Below, in pieces: positions 42,765-51,516 of a DNA stretch of 64,000 bases. A program made the translations under genes and the position numbers. Under the pieces are notes generated by a model that was not told where the DNA came from, searched no databases, and was given only the letters and a program-made list of their open reading frames with translations. The DNA lies in contig DGVD01000010.1 of the NCBI GenBank assembly GCA_002395835.1, positions 1 through 64,000 of the forward strand, read 5' to 3'. This DNA is from Bacteroidales bacterium UBA4293. Its GTDB lineage: Bacteria; Bacteroidota; Bacteroidia; Bacteroidales; Bacteroidaceae. How positions within the stretch are numbered: the stretch's first letter is position 1; every line of letters begins with the position of its first letter.

Positions 42765-45700
42765 ATGAGCAAAAACAATCTTACTAAAATTGTTGCCACT
42801 TTTGCTTTATGTGCAGTAGGTTTTACTACCCCTATGGAAAGTCGTGCAGCAGCCAATGTAACCCCATTATGGTTACGTGATGTAATGATTTCACCAGATG
42901 GCCAGCAGATTGCTTTCTGTTATAAAGGTGATATCTATAAAGTATCTGTAAATGGAGGTCAAGCTCTTCGTCTGACCACACAACCTACTTATGAATCTAC
43001 ACCTATCTGGAGTCCTGATGGCAAACAAATAGCTTTTGCGTCTGACCGTCATGGGAACTTCGATGTCTTTGTCATGTCTTCTGAAGGTGGTGATGCTACT
43101 AGATTGACCTACAATTCCACCTCTGAAATTCCTTCCACCTTTACTCCAGACGGGAAACATGTTCTTTTCTCTGCTAGTATCCAAGACCAGTTTACTAGTG
43201 CATTATTCCCAACACGCCGGTTAACAGAACTTTATAAAGTGCCAGTATCAGGAGGACGTTCAGTACAATGTTTAGGCAATGCTATGGAAATGTTACATTT
43301 CACTCCCGACGGTAAGAAAATCTTATATCAAGATCAAAAAGGTATGGAAGATGAATGGCGTAAACATCATACATCTTCAGTTACTCGTGATATATGGATC
43401 TATGATACAGAGAAAAAACTGTATACAAACCTGACTAATAAAGCTGGAGAAGATAGAAATCCAACCATTTCTACGGATGGAAAAACAGTATATTTCCTGA
43501 GTGAACGTAATGGTGGTACTTTTAATGTCTATAGTTTTCCTCTAAATAATCCTAGCTCAATCCAAGCTGTAACAAACTATAAAAAGCACCCAGTTCGCTT
43601 CTTAAGCATCAGCAACAACAACACATTGTGCTATACTTTCGATGGTGAAATTTATACACAACCACTGAATGGAAATGCGAAAAAAGTGAATATAACCCTT
43701 ACTAAGGACGATGAGGTAACTGTTGCAACTCTACGTTTTTCCAATGGAGCAACTGAAGGTGCAGTGTCTCCAGACGGTAAGCAGATTGCTTTTGTTCAAC
43801 GTGGTGAAGTCTTTGTAACCAGTACAGCATATACCACCACCAAACAAATTACACACACTCCAGCTGCTGAATATCATGTAGCCTGGGGAACTGACAACAG
43901 GACATTGATTTATGCCAGTGAAAGAGATAATGGTGTTAAGCAATTATATAAAGCTACTATTACCAGACCTGAAGATCCTAACTTCCCTAATGCTACCTTG
44001 ATTACCGAGGAACCTATTCTACACGATGTAAACGTAGAAAGGGATTTTCCACAATTCTCTCCAGATGGTAAAGAACTTGCTTTCATTGAAAACAGAAAGA
44101 ATTTAATGGTATATAACCTCCAAAGTAAACAGACTCGGCAAATTACAGATAATAAGACCTGGATGACTACTGGAGGTGGATTTGATTATTCTTGGAGTCC
44201 AGATAGCAAATGGTTTACTCTGGAAATGGTTGGAAACAAGCGTGATCCATATTATGATATTGCCATTGTTGATGCGCAAGGCAAACAAATGACAAATATA
44301 ACTGAAAGCGGTTATGCCAGCAGTAGCCCTCGCTGGGTTTTAGATGGAAACGCTATCCTATTTAACAATGAAATGTACGGAATGCGAAATCATGCATCTT
44401 GGGGTTCTGAAGAAGATGCGTTCCTTGTATTTATGAATCAGGATGCATATGACAAATTCCGTTTAAGTGAAGAAGACTATCAGTTACAGAAAGACTTAGA
44501 AAAAGATCAAAAGAAAGAAACTCCGAAAACTGAAGAAAAAAATTCTAAGAAGAAGAATGTAACAAACAAAACTGAAACTCCAGAAACAAAGAATATTGTT
44601 ATTGAGACCAAAGGTATCCAAGACAGAATCGTCCGCTTGACACCAAATTCCAGTAGCCTTGGAAGTACAATCCTGTCTAAAGATGGAGAAAATCTTTATT
44701 ATTTTGCATCCTTTGAAAGAGGAGCTGATCTTTGGAAAATCAGTTTACGCAAAAATGAAACCAAACTTTTGCATAAGATGAACACATCCTGGGCTTCACT
44801 TGAAATGGACAAGGATGGCAATATCTTTATTCTTGGAAGCCGTGACATGAAGAAAATGGACGGCAAAAGTGAAAAATTAGAGAACATCAGCTATTCTGCT
44901 GAAATGAGACAAGATCTGACCAAGGAGCGTGAATATCTACTGCAAAATGTTTATCAGTCAGAAAAGACTCGATTCTATAACACCAATATGCATGGCATCG
45001 ACTGGGATTCTATGGTCAACGACTATAAAAAGTTCTTGCCTCACATTGACAACAACTATGATTTTGCAGAAATGCTTTCAGAGCTCCTAGGAGAATTGAA
45101 TGTATCTCATACTGGCGGTCGTTATTCTCCTCGTGGAAATGCAGGTGATGATTCTACTGCAAATTTAGGCTTGCTTTTTGACATGACTTGGGAAAAAGCG
45201 GGTATGAAGGTAGATGAGATCTTAGCAGGTGGCCCATTTGACCGTGCAAGTTCTAAATTAAAAGCAGGCAATATCATCGAAAAAATCAATGGAGAAGAAA
45301 TTACGGCCAATACTGATATTGCAAAGTTAATGAATGGTATCAGCAGAAAGAAAACATTAGTTTCTATCTATGATCCATCAACCAACCGACGTTGGGATGA
45401 GGTAATCTTACCTATAACTTCAGGTCAGGTTAATTCCCTACTCTATGACCGTTGGGTAAAGAAGAATGCAGAAAAAGTAGATAAGTTGTCAAATGGACGT
45501 TTAGGCTACGTACATCTGCAATCTATGTCTGATGCTAGCTTCCGTCAGGCATATAGTGATATGCTTGGTAAATACAACCTGAAAGATGGTGTCATTATTG
45601 ATACTCGCTGGAATGGTGGTGGTCGTTTACACGAAGATATAGAGATTTTAGTAAGTGGTCATAAATACCTAACTCAAGTAGACCGTGGTGAAGAAACTTG

Positions 45701-46055
45701 TGACATGCCTAGTAGACGATGGAACAAGCCAACCATAATGATTACCTGTGAAGCCAATTATAGTAATGCTCATGGAACTCCATGGGTATATCAGCATCAG
45801 AAATTAGGCAAGGTCGTAGGAGCTCCAGTTCCAGGTACTATGACTACTGTGAATTGGGTTACTACACAAGATCCGACATTAGTTTACGGTATTCCTATCA
45901 TTGGCTATCTCCAAGAGAATGGGCAGTATTTGGAAAACACGCAATTGGAACCAGATATCCTCATACTTAATGACCCATCAAAGGTTGTTGAAGGTGAAGA
46001 TGCTCAGCTTGAGACCTCTGTAAAAGAACTTTTAAAGCAAATCGATAATAAATAA
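42765..46055 (+). CDS. Tricorn-like S41 peptidase with beta-propeller
   Basis: This 1096-residue secreted protein starts at 42765 (MSKNNLTKIVATFALCAVGF). Two PD40-type beta-propellers (repeats such as SPDGQQIAFCYKGDIYKV, SPDGKQIAFASDRHGNFDVF) fill about 30-590. A Lys/Glu-rich linker (about 570-620) interrupts them. A helical Tricorn core, a PDZ domain (about 800-890; RASSKLKAGNIIEKINGEEI) and an S41 domain follow, with VIIDTRWNGGGRLHEDI and the nucleophile region CEANYSNAHGTPW. It probably degrades peptides in the periplasm. The length matches bacterial Tricorn homologues. Confidence 0.9.
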   Translation: MSKNNLTKIVATFALCAVGFTTPMESRAAANVTPLWLRDVMISPDGQQIAFCYKGDIYKVSVNGGQALRLTTQPTYESTPIWSPDGKQIAFASDRHGNFDVFVMSSEGGDATRLTYNSTSEIPSTFTPDGKHVLFSASIQDQFTSALFPTRRLTELYKVPVSGGRSVQCLGNAMEMLHFTPDGKKILYQDQKGMEDEWRKHHTSSVTRDIWIYDTEKKLYTNLTNKAGEDRNPTISTDGKTVYFLSERNGGTFNVYSFPLNNPSSIQAVTNYKKHPVRFLSISNNNTLCYTFDGEIYTQPLNGNAKKVNITLTKDDEVTVATLRFSNGATEGAVSPDGKQIAFVQRGEVFVTSTAYTTTKQITHTPAAEYHVAWGTDNRTLIYASERDNGVKQLYKATITRPEDPNFPNATLITEEPILHDVNVERDFPQFSPDGKELAFIENRKNLMVYNLQSKQTRQITDNKTWMTTGGGFDYSWSPDSKWFTLEMVGNKRDPYYDIAIVDAQGKQMTNITESGYASSSPRWVLDGNAILFNNEMYGMRNHASWGSEEDAFLVFMNQDAYDKFRLSEEDYQLQKDLEKDQKKETPKTEEKNSKKKNVTNKTETPETKNIVIETKGIQDRIVRLTPNSSSLGSTILSKDGENLYYFASFERGADLWKISLRKNETKLLHKMNTSWASLEMDKDGNIFILGSRDMKKMDGKSEKLENISYSAEMRQDLTKEREYLLQNVYQSEKTRFYNTNMHGIDWDSMVNDYKKFLPHIDNNYDFAEMLSELLGELNVSHTGGRYSPRGNAGDDSTANLGLLFDMTWEKAGMKVDEILAGGPFDRASSKLKAGNIIEKINGEEITANTDIAKLMNGISRKKTLVSIYDPSTNRRWDEVILPITSGQVNSLLYDRWVKKNAEKVDKLSNGRLGYVHLQSMSDASFRQAYSDMLGKYNLKDGVIIDTRWNGGGRLHEDIEILVSGHKYLTQVDRGEETCDMPSRRWNKPTIMITCEANYSNAHGTPWVYQHQKLGKVVGAPVPGTMTTVNWVTTQDPTLVYGIPIIGYLQENGQYLENTQLEPDILILNDPSKVVEGEDAQLETSVKELLKQIDNK

Positions 46056-46067
46056 ACCTCTACAACA

Positions 46068-46115
46068 ATAAAGAAAGCCGTCTGTTTTATCACAGACGGC
46101 TTTCTTTATGCCTTT
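46068..46115. terminator. Bidirectional terminator, 18-bp perfect stem
   Basis: ATAAAGAAAGCCGTCTGT (46068-46085) and its complement (46092-46109) enclose a 6-nt loop. The stop codon of the convergent minus-strand gene (46092-46090) begins at the loop boundary, so that gene's last codons are inside the stem. Confidence 0.9.
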
Positions 46116-46440
46116 TTTTCTTTAAATACTTAGTCCATGCGAAATGAGTTCTTTGCTGAGGATAGAGCAAGTTCCTTTGATTGCAATAGGCCTCCTGCTC
46201 AAAGGAAATATGATAATAGCCTTTTTCCCTATCTCGGAACTGAATCCAACGAAAAATCCATTCTATTACATACCATAAATAGAAAAAGATAAAAAGCATT
46301 TCCCGTTGCTGTAAAGTATGAATATACTCGTGGTTTTCCGAGATACGGCTTAACTCACCCTTAGTGAAGATTATGCCAAGGATATTAATAGCCCAAAAGT
46401 TTTTCCCTATAGGTAAATATTTATTCCTAATTATTTTCAT
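46090..46440 (-). CDS. Small membrane protein with a HExxH-like motif
   Basis: The 116-residue product is read from the ATG at 46440 (MKIIRNKYLPIGKNF); a longer start at 46458 would lie inside the promoter. It has NHEYIHTLQQREMLFIFFYL, an HExxH-like zinc-peptidase motif, next to a hydrophobic segment (IFFYLWYVIEWIFRWI). A basic tail follows. Such short proteins are sometimes annotated as metalloprotease-like; whether it is active is unknown. Its start coincides with the predicted transcription start. Confidence 0.65.
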   Translation of the reverse strand: MKIIRNKYLPIGKNFWAINILGIIFTKGELSRISENHEYIHTLQQREMLFIFFYLWYVIEWIFRWIQFRDREKGYYHISFEQEAYCNQRNLLYPQQRTHFAWTKYLKKKRHKESRL

Positions 46441-46445
46441 TGACG

Positions 46446-46453
46446 CAAATATA
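46446..46453 (-). promoter_or_regulatory. -7 element of the small membrane protein gene
   Basis: On the minus strand TATATTTG (46453-46446) ends 5 bp before the ATG at 46440, predicting a leaderless transcript. Confidence 0.6.
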
Positions 46454-46462
46454 GCCACAAAA

Positions 46463-46494
46463 TTTGAATTAATTCCATAATAAGATTAAATTTG
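46463..46494 (+). promoter_or_regulatory. Promoter of the second GH3 gene
   Basis: TTTG (46463-46466), exactly 20 bp, and TAAATTTG (46487-46494) match the Bacteroidetes consensus. The leader is about 26 nt. Confidence 0.75.
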
Positions 46495-46526
46495 CAAGGA
46501 AAAACTATTAATCTAAATTTAATCAT

Positions 46527-48830
46527 ATGAAAAAAACTATTCTAGCAATCTCTATGGCTGCACTATTCTTTAGCTGCGCTAAGGATAACAGCCAAGATGC
46601 CAAGATGAATGAGTTCATCGATAAACTGATGAGCGAAATGACTATCGAAGAAAAGATAGGCCAGCTAAATTTGAAATCTAACTGGACTTATTTTCAAACG
46701 AATGCAACTCTTCCCGAAGAATCAGAAGCTATCCAGCAATTAAAAGAAGGGAATATGGGTGCCTTCTATGGTTTTACCAACATGAAGCAGATTAAGCAAT
46801 TACAAGAAATTGCTATGCAAGGAAAACACAAAATTCCATTGATTTTCGGAAACGATGTTATCCATGGTTTTGAAACCTCTTATCCTACCCCATTGGCCAT
46901 TTCTAATTCCTGGAACATGGACTTAGTTGAAGAATCTGCCCGGATGGCAGCAAAAGAAGCATCTTCTGTAGGTATCAACTGGGTTTTTAGCCCTATGGTA
47001 GATATCTGTCGCGATGCACGCTGGGGACGTATTGTAGAAGGTGGTGGTGAAGACCCATTCTTAGGTGGTGAGATTGCCAAGGCTTACGTGCGTGGATATC
47101 AAGGCGAAGATCTATCTGCAGACAATACTGTTATGGTATGCGTAAAACATTATGCTCTTTATGGAGGAGCTGAAGCTGGACGTGACTACAATAGTGTATT
47201 CCTAAGCCGTCAAGAAGCCTTAAATGGTTTTATGAATCCATATAAACAAGCAGCTATTGCAGGTGCCGGCTCATATATGAGTTCATTCAATGAGTTCGAA
47301 GGCATTCCTGCTACATGTAACCATTATTTGTTGACTGAAGTTTTACGTGACCAATGGGGTTTTAAAGGCTTCGTTGTTTCAGATGCTACTGCTGTAAATG
47401 AAATTATGGCTCATGGTATTGGCGACCAGCAAGAAGTTGCGCGCCGTGCACTCCAGGCAGGTTTGGATATGGACATGGGGTCTGATGCTTTTGTCAAGAC
47501 TTTGAAAAAGAGCTATGATGAAGGAAAAGTTTCTGAAGAGGATATCAACAAAGCTTGCCGTCGTATTTTAGAGGCAAAGTGGAAGCTTGGTCTGTTCGAG
47601 GATCCTTATAAATATCTGAAGGAAGGACGAGATTCTGTAGAAATCCGTAATGCTGAGCAATTAGCCTTTGCTCGTAAAATAGCACAAGAATGTCAAGTCC
47701 TGTTGAAAAACAATGGAGTTCTTCCATTAAAGAAAAACGCTAAAATAGCCTTGATCGGTCCATTTGCTGACAATGCACAAGAAATGGAAGGTGCTTGGGC
47801 AATGAGCCACCGTGCTAATGAAAATGTAACCATTTTGCAGGGTGTGAAAGAAGCACTAGATGGAGGGTCTGTAACCTACGCCAAAGGTTCTTATATCTTT
47901 GAAGATGAAGCTAAAGAAGAAGCCGTAACTTATGGTTTAATGAAAATGTTTAGACCTGATATGGAATTCCCTTCTGTTCATCCTGTTCCTCAAACTACTT
48001 TGCTTGCAGAAGCTGTTAGAGTTGCACGGAATGCAGATGTTGTTGTTGCATGTTTGGGAGAACTCAATAACATGAGTGGTGAAGGATCTAGTCGCTCTGA
48101 TATATCTATGCCTGATGCAGAGGAAAACTTGTTGAAAGCTTTAAAGGCTACTGGAAAACCTTTAGTTTTAGTTCTCACAACTGGCCGTCCATTATTGCTT
48201 AACTGGGAAAATGAAAACTGTGATGCAATTCTGAATACTTGGAACTTAGGTGCAGAAGCTGGTCATGCTATAGCTGATGTATTATTTGGTGATGTGAACC
48301 CTTCAGGTAGACTTACCACTTCATTCCCTCGTTCTAATGGCCAAATGCCTGTTTACTATAATCACAAGAACACAGGTCGTCCTCATGGAGACACTGATCC
48401 TTACCGCAAGTTTGTTTCCTGCTATATGGATGTAGAAAATGGACCTTTATACTACTTTGGCTATGGTCTGAGCTATACCACTTTTGAATATGGTGATATT
48501 AAACTCTCTGGAAAAGAAATGGATCAGAATGGCAGCATTACTGCTAGTATCACTGTTAAGAATACAGGAGAGCGTGAAGGTAAAGAAACTGTACAACTCT
48601 ATATTCACGACATTTACAGTACCTCTACCCGTCCTGTAAAAGAGTTGAAGGGATTCCAGAAGATTAACCTTAAACCAGGTGAAACCAAGACTGTAGAATT
48701 TAAGATTACGGCAGAAGAATTAAAATATTATGATCATGATTTAAACTTCGTCTGTGAACCTGGCGATTACGAAATCATGATTGGTGCAAACAGTAATGAT
48801 GTCAAAACAGCAACTTTAACTGTAAAGTAA
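46527..48830 (+). CDS. bglX: GH3 beta-glucosidase (BglX type), lipoprotein
   Basis: This 767-residue precursor has a lipobox (LFFSC). It matches the BglX branch: FGNDVIHGFETSYPTPLA, DARWGRIVEGGGEDPFLGGE, VKHYALYGGAEAGRDYN and the nucleophile motif VVSDATAVNE (Asp286). A C-terminal fibronectin-III-like domain ends the protein. It does not have the NagZ motif KHFPGHG, so it is not an N-acetylglucosaminidase of the peptidoglycan-recycling type, although the next operon concerns MurNAc. Confidence 0.9.
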   Translation: MKKTILAISMAALFFSCAKDNSQDAKMNEFIDKLMSEMTIEEKIGQLNLKSNWTYFQTNATLPEESEAIQQLKEGNMGAFYGFTNMKQIKQLQEIAMQGKHKIPLIFGNDVIHGFETSYPTPLAISNSWNMDLVEESARMAAKEASSVGINWVFSPMVDICRDARWGRIVEGGGEDPFLGGEIAKAYVRGYQGEDLSADNTVMVCVKHYALYGGAEAGRDYNSVFLSRQEALNGFMNPYKQAAIAGAGSYMSSFNEFEGIPATCNHYLLTEVLRDQWGFKGFVVSDATAVNEIMAHGIGDQQEVARRALQAGLDMDMGSDAFVKTLKKSYDEGKVSEEDINKACRRILEAKWKLGLFEDPYKYLKEGRDSVEIRNAEQLAFARKIAQECQVLLKNNGVLPLKKNAKIALIGPFADNAQEMEGAWAMSHRANENVTILQGVKEALDGGSVTYAKGSYIFEDEAKEEAVTYGLMKMFRPDMEFPSVHPVPQTTLLAEAVRVARNADVVVACLGELNNMSGEGSSRSDISMPDAEENLLKALKATGKPLVLVLTTGRPLLLNWENENCDAILNTWNLGAEAGHAIADVLFGDVNPSGRLTTSFPRSNGQMPVYYNHKNTGRPHGDTDPYRKFVSCYMDVENGPLYYFGYGLSYTTFEYGDIKLSGKEMDQNGSITASITVKNTGEREGKETVQLYIHDIYSTSTRPVKELKGFQKINLKPGETKTVEFKITAEELKYYDHDLNFVCEPGDYEIMIGANSNDVKTATLTVK

Positions 48831-48847
48831 AACTTTATACATACCAG

Positions 48848-48886
48848 AAAAGGTCTCATCTATTTGGGTGAGACCTTTTTTTTATT
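48848..48886 (+). terminator. Terminator after bglX, overlapping the namZ promoter
   Basis: AAAAGGTCTCA (48848-48858) and TGAGACCTTTT (48869-48879) form an 11-bp stem, followed by a T-run. Confidence 0.9.
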
Positions 48887-48894
48887 TAAATTTG
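48863..48894 (+). promoter_or_regulatory. Promoter of the namZ operon
   Basis: TTTG (48863-48866), exactly 20 bp, and TAAATTTG (48887-48894) match the consensus. The -33 element lies in the loop of the upstream terminator. Confidence 0.75.
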
Positions 48895-48916
48895 TAACAG
48901 CAATACATCATTTAAA

Positions 48917-50080
48917 ATGAAACATACACTTCTATTTTATATCTTTATCTGCCTATTTATTTCTCAATCAGTAGCACAAATTAAATTAGGTGACGAAAGA
49001 ACTGATGTGTATTTGCCATTGATTGAAAATAAGAGAGTGGCTTTATTCAGTAACCACACAGGAATAGCTGGAGACCAACATATTCTGGATGTTTTGTTAC
49101 AAAACCACATTCATGTAACAGCCATTTTTTCTCCAGAACATGGTTTTAGAGGTACAGCAGATGCAGGTGAACACGTAAACAGTAGTGTAGACACTAAAAC
49201 AGGTGTACCCATTCTATCCCTATATGATGGAAAGAAAGTTGGGCCCAGCAGTGATTCCATGAATAAGTTCGATGTCTTGGTAATTGATATTCAAGATGTA
49301 GGTTTGCGATTCTACACCTACTATATTACCATGATTCAACTTATGAGCAGTTGTGCTGAAAAGAATAAAGAGGTTATATTGTTGGACCGTCCTAATCCAA
49401 ATGGACATTATGTAGATGGTCCTATATTAGATATGACTCTTAAAAGTGGTGTCGGAGGTTTACCCATTCCTATAGTTCATGGCATGACATTGGGAGAACT
49501 TGCCACTATGGCCAATGCGGAAGGTTGGATAAACAACAAAAAAAACTGTTGTAAACTAACCGTCATACCCTGTTTAAATTATACACACCACACTTTCTAT
49601 GATCTTCCAGTACCACCATCCCCCAACTTACCCAACATGACAGCCATTTACCTCTACCCATCACTTTGTTATTTTGAGGCTACAGATGTCAGCCTTGGTA
49701 GAGGAACCGATAAGCCATTCCAACAATATGGCCATCCTAATATGAGGGGATATTCTTACTGCTTTACTGTCACTAGTAGAAGTGGCGCAAAAAATCCTCC
49801 TCAGTTAGACAAACTGTGCTGGGGGGTTGACCTTAGCGGACTTAGCAAAGAGGAACTTCGCAATAAGCATATTGATTTAAGCTATCTCATAGATGCCTAC
49901 ACCAGGCTGCAGCAAGGCAACAAGTTCTTTACTAACTTTTTTGAGAAACTGATAGGAAAGAAAGACATACGAAAAATGATTGAAGATGGGCTAACACCCC
50001 AGCAAATTCAAGCCACATGGAAAGAAGATGTGGAAAAATTTAAGATACAACGTAAACCTTACTTAATTTATCCAGAATGA
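48917..50080 (+). CDS. namZ: Exo-beta-N-acetylmuramidase (DUF1343, GH171)
   Basis: This 387-residue secreted protein has a signal peptide (IFICLFISQSVAQ). The DUF1343/NamZ signatures are LFSNHTGIAG, IFSPEHGFRG (catalytic Glu74 region), DVLVIDIQDVGLRFYTY, LLDRPNPNGHYVDGP and FYDLPVPPSPNLPNM. NamZ enzymes cut MurNAc from the non-reducing ends of peptidoglycan glycans. The gene overlaps a sodium:solute symporter gene by 4 bp. That fits release and uptake of MurNAc, as in the Tannerella forsythia MurNAc pathway. Confidence 0.88.
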   Translation: MKHTLLFYIFICLFISQSVAQIKLGDERTDVYLPLIENKRVALFSNHTGIAGDQHILDVLLQNHIHVTAIFSPEHGFRGTADAGEHVNSSVDTKTGVPILSLYDGKKVGPSSDSMNKFDVLVIDIQDVGLRFYTYYITMIQLMSSCAEKNKEVILLDRPNPNGHYVDGPILDMTLKSGVGGLPIPIVHGMTLGELATMANAEGWINNKKNCCKLTVIPCLNYTHHTFYDLPVPPSPNLPNMTAIYLYPSLCYFEATDVSLGRGTDKPFQQYGHPNMRGYSYCFTVTSRSGAKNPPQLDKLCWGVDLSGLSKEELRNKHIDLSYLIDAYTRLQQGNKFFTNFFEKLIGKKDIRKMIEDGLTPQQIQATWKEDVEKFKIQRKPYLIYPE

Positions 50081-51516
50081 CTCCAGTAACGATTCTTATT
50101 ACCATTTTAACATATTTCTGCCTGCTATTTGGACTTTCCTGGTGGGTAGGACGCAATTCCAATAATGCTGAGTTCTTCAACGGTGGTCGCAAATCAAAAT
50201 GGTATATGGTAGCATTTGCTATGATTGGGAGTATGATTAGCGGTGTTACTTTTGTTTCTGTACCAGGTATGGTTCAAACAGCTGGATATGGTTATTTGCA
50301 GATGGTACTAGGATTCATTGTCGGCCAGTTACTTATCGCATATGTTCTAGTCCCTTTATTCTATCGAATGAACTTAACCTCTATTTATGAATACCTAGAA
50401 CACCGATTTGGAGTCACAACCTATAAAACTGGTGCTTGGTTCTTTTTCATTAGTAAAATGCTAGGAGCGGCCGTAAGGTTTTATCTGGTCTGCTTAACTT
50501 TGCAGTTACTAGTTTTTGGTCCATTAGGATTACCGTTCATTTTAAATATAGCCTGTTCCATGTTGCTGGTATGGCTATATACAGCCCAAGGTGGAGTAAA
50601 ATCCATTATTTGGGCCGATTCTTTAAAATCAGCATGCCTTATTATTAGTGTGGTTTTAAGTATCTACTTCATAGCTGCAGACTTGAATCTTGATTTCAAA
50701 GGGATTTGGAGTACTGTATGGAATGCTCATGATTTTGTTTTCCTAGACGACGTTAATGAGCCACAATTCTTCTGGAAACAATTCTTAGCAGGAATCTTTA
50801 CCATGATTGCCACCAATGGTCTCGACCAAGATATGATGCAGCGTAATCTTAGCTGTCGTAATAGTAAAGATGCACAAAAAAACATGATTACAAGTGGTGT
50901 AATGCAATTACCTGTAATAGCCCTCTTCCTATTCTTGGGTACACTACTTTACCTCTTTGCAGAAAAGCATGGTATTACAGCTACCAAAGACGAACTATTC
51001 CCTACTGTTGCCACTCAAGGTGGACTACCTATTATTGTTGGCGTTTTGTTTATAGTTGGTCTAGTAGCTGCAGCATATAATGCAGCAGGTTCTGCATTAA
51101 CGGCCTTAACTACAAGTTTTACTTTGGACATTCTTCACGCTAGAAAGAAAACAGAAGAAGCACTTAAAACGCTTCGGAAGCAAGTACACATTGGATTAAC
51201 AATCGTAATGGGCATTGTTATCTTCGCATTCAATATTTTCAATAATACTAGTGTAATTGATGCAGTTTACAAATTGGCAAGTTATACGTATGGACCCATT
51301 TTAGGCTTATTCACTTTTGGTATATGTACTAAATTTGCCGTTAGAGATAAGTTACTTCCTCTTGTATCCGTTGCCGCTCCAATTCTCTGCTTTATTTTAG
51401 AGAAGAATAGTGCAGCATGGTTTGGTGGATATAAGTTCAGTTATGAGCTCTTAATTCTTAATGCGGCCTTTACCTTTATAGGCATGCTATTAATCAGTAA
51501 GGGCAAACAGAAGTAA
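50077..51516 (+). CDS. Sodium:solute symporter (SSS family), candidate MurNAc transporter
   Basis: This 479-residue inner-membrane protein has about 13 hydrophobic segments. SSS-family motifs include WWVGRNSNNAEFFNGGRKSKW near the start, AMIGSMISGVTFVSVPG and YTAQGGVKSIIWADSLK. It overlaps namZ by 4 bp (ATGA), so translation is coupled. The substrate inference (MurNAc or a peptidoglycan fragment) comes only from this linkage; murK and murQ are not in the window. Its 3' end overlaps the convergent pseudouridine synthase gene by 23 bp. Confidence 0.85.
   Translation: MTPVTILITILTYFCLLFGLSWWVGRNSNNAEFFNGGRKSKWYMVAFAMIGSMISGVTFVSVPGMVQTAGYGYLQMVLGFIVGQLLIAYVLVPLFYRMNLTSIYEYLEHRFGVTTYKTGAWFFFISKMLGAAVRFYLVCLTLQLLVFGPLGLPFILNIACSMLLVWLYTAQGGVKSIIWADSLKSACLIISVVLSIYFIAADLNLDFKGIWSTVWNAHDFVFLDDVNEPQFFWKQFLAGIFTMIATNGLDQDMMQRNLSCRNSKDAQKNMITSGVMQLPVIALFLFLGTLLYLFAEKHGITATKDELFPTVATQGGLPIIVGVLFIVGLVAAAYNAAGSALTALTTSFTLDILHARKKTEEALKTLRKQVHIGLTIVMGIVIFAFNIFNNTSVIDAVYKLASYTYGPILGLFTFGICTKFAVRDKLLPLVSVAAPILCFILEKNSAAWFGGYKFSYELLILNAAFTFIGMLLISKGKQK

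Noticed and set aside
46527..48830. NagZ-type N-acetylglucosaminidase, because it precedes namZ
   Set aside because: It lacks the KHFPGHG motif and has BglX-type VKHYALYGG and VVSDATA motifs.
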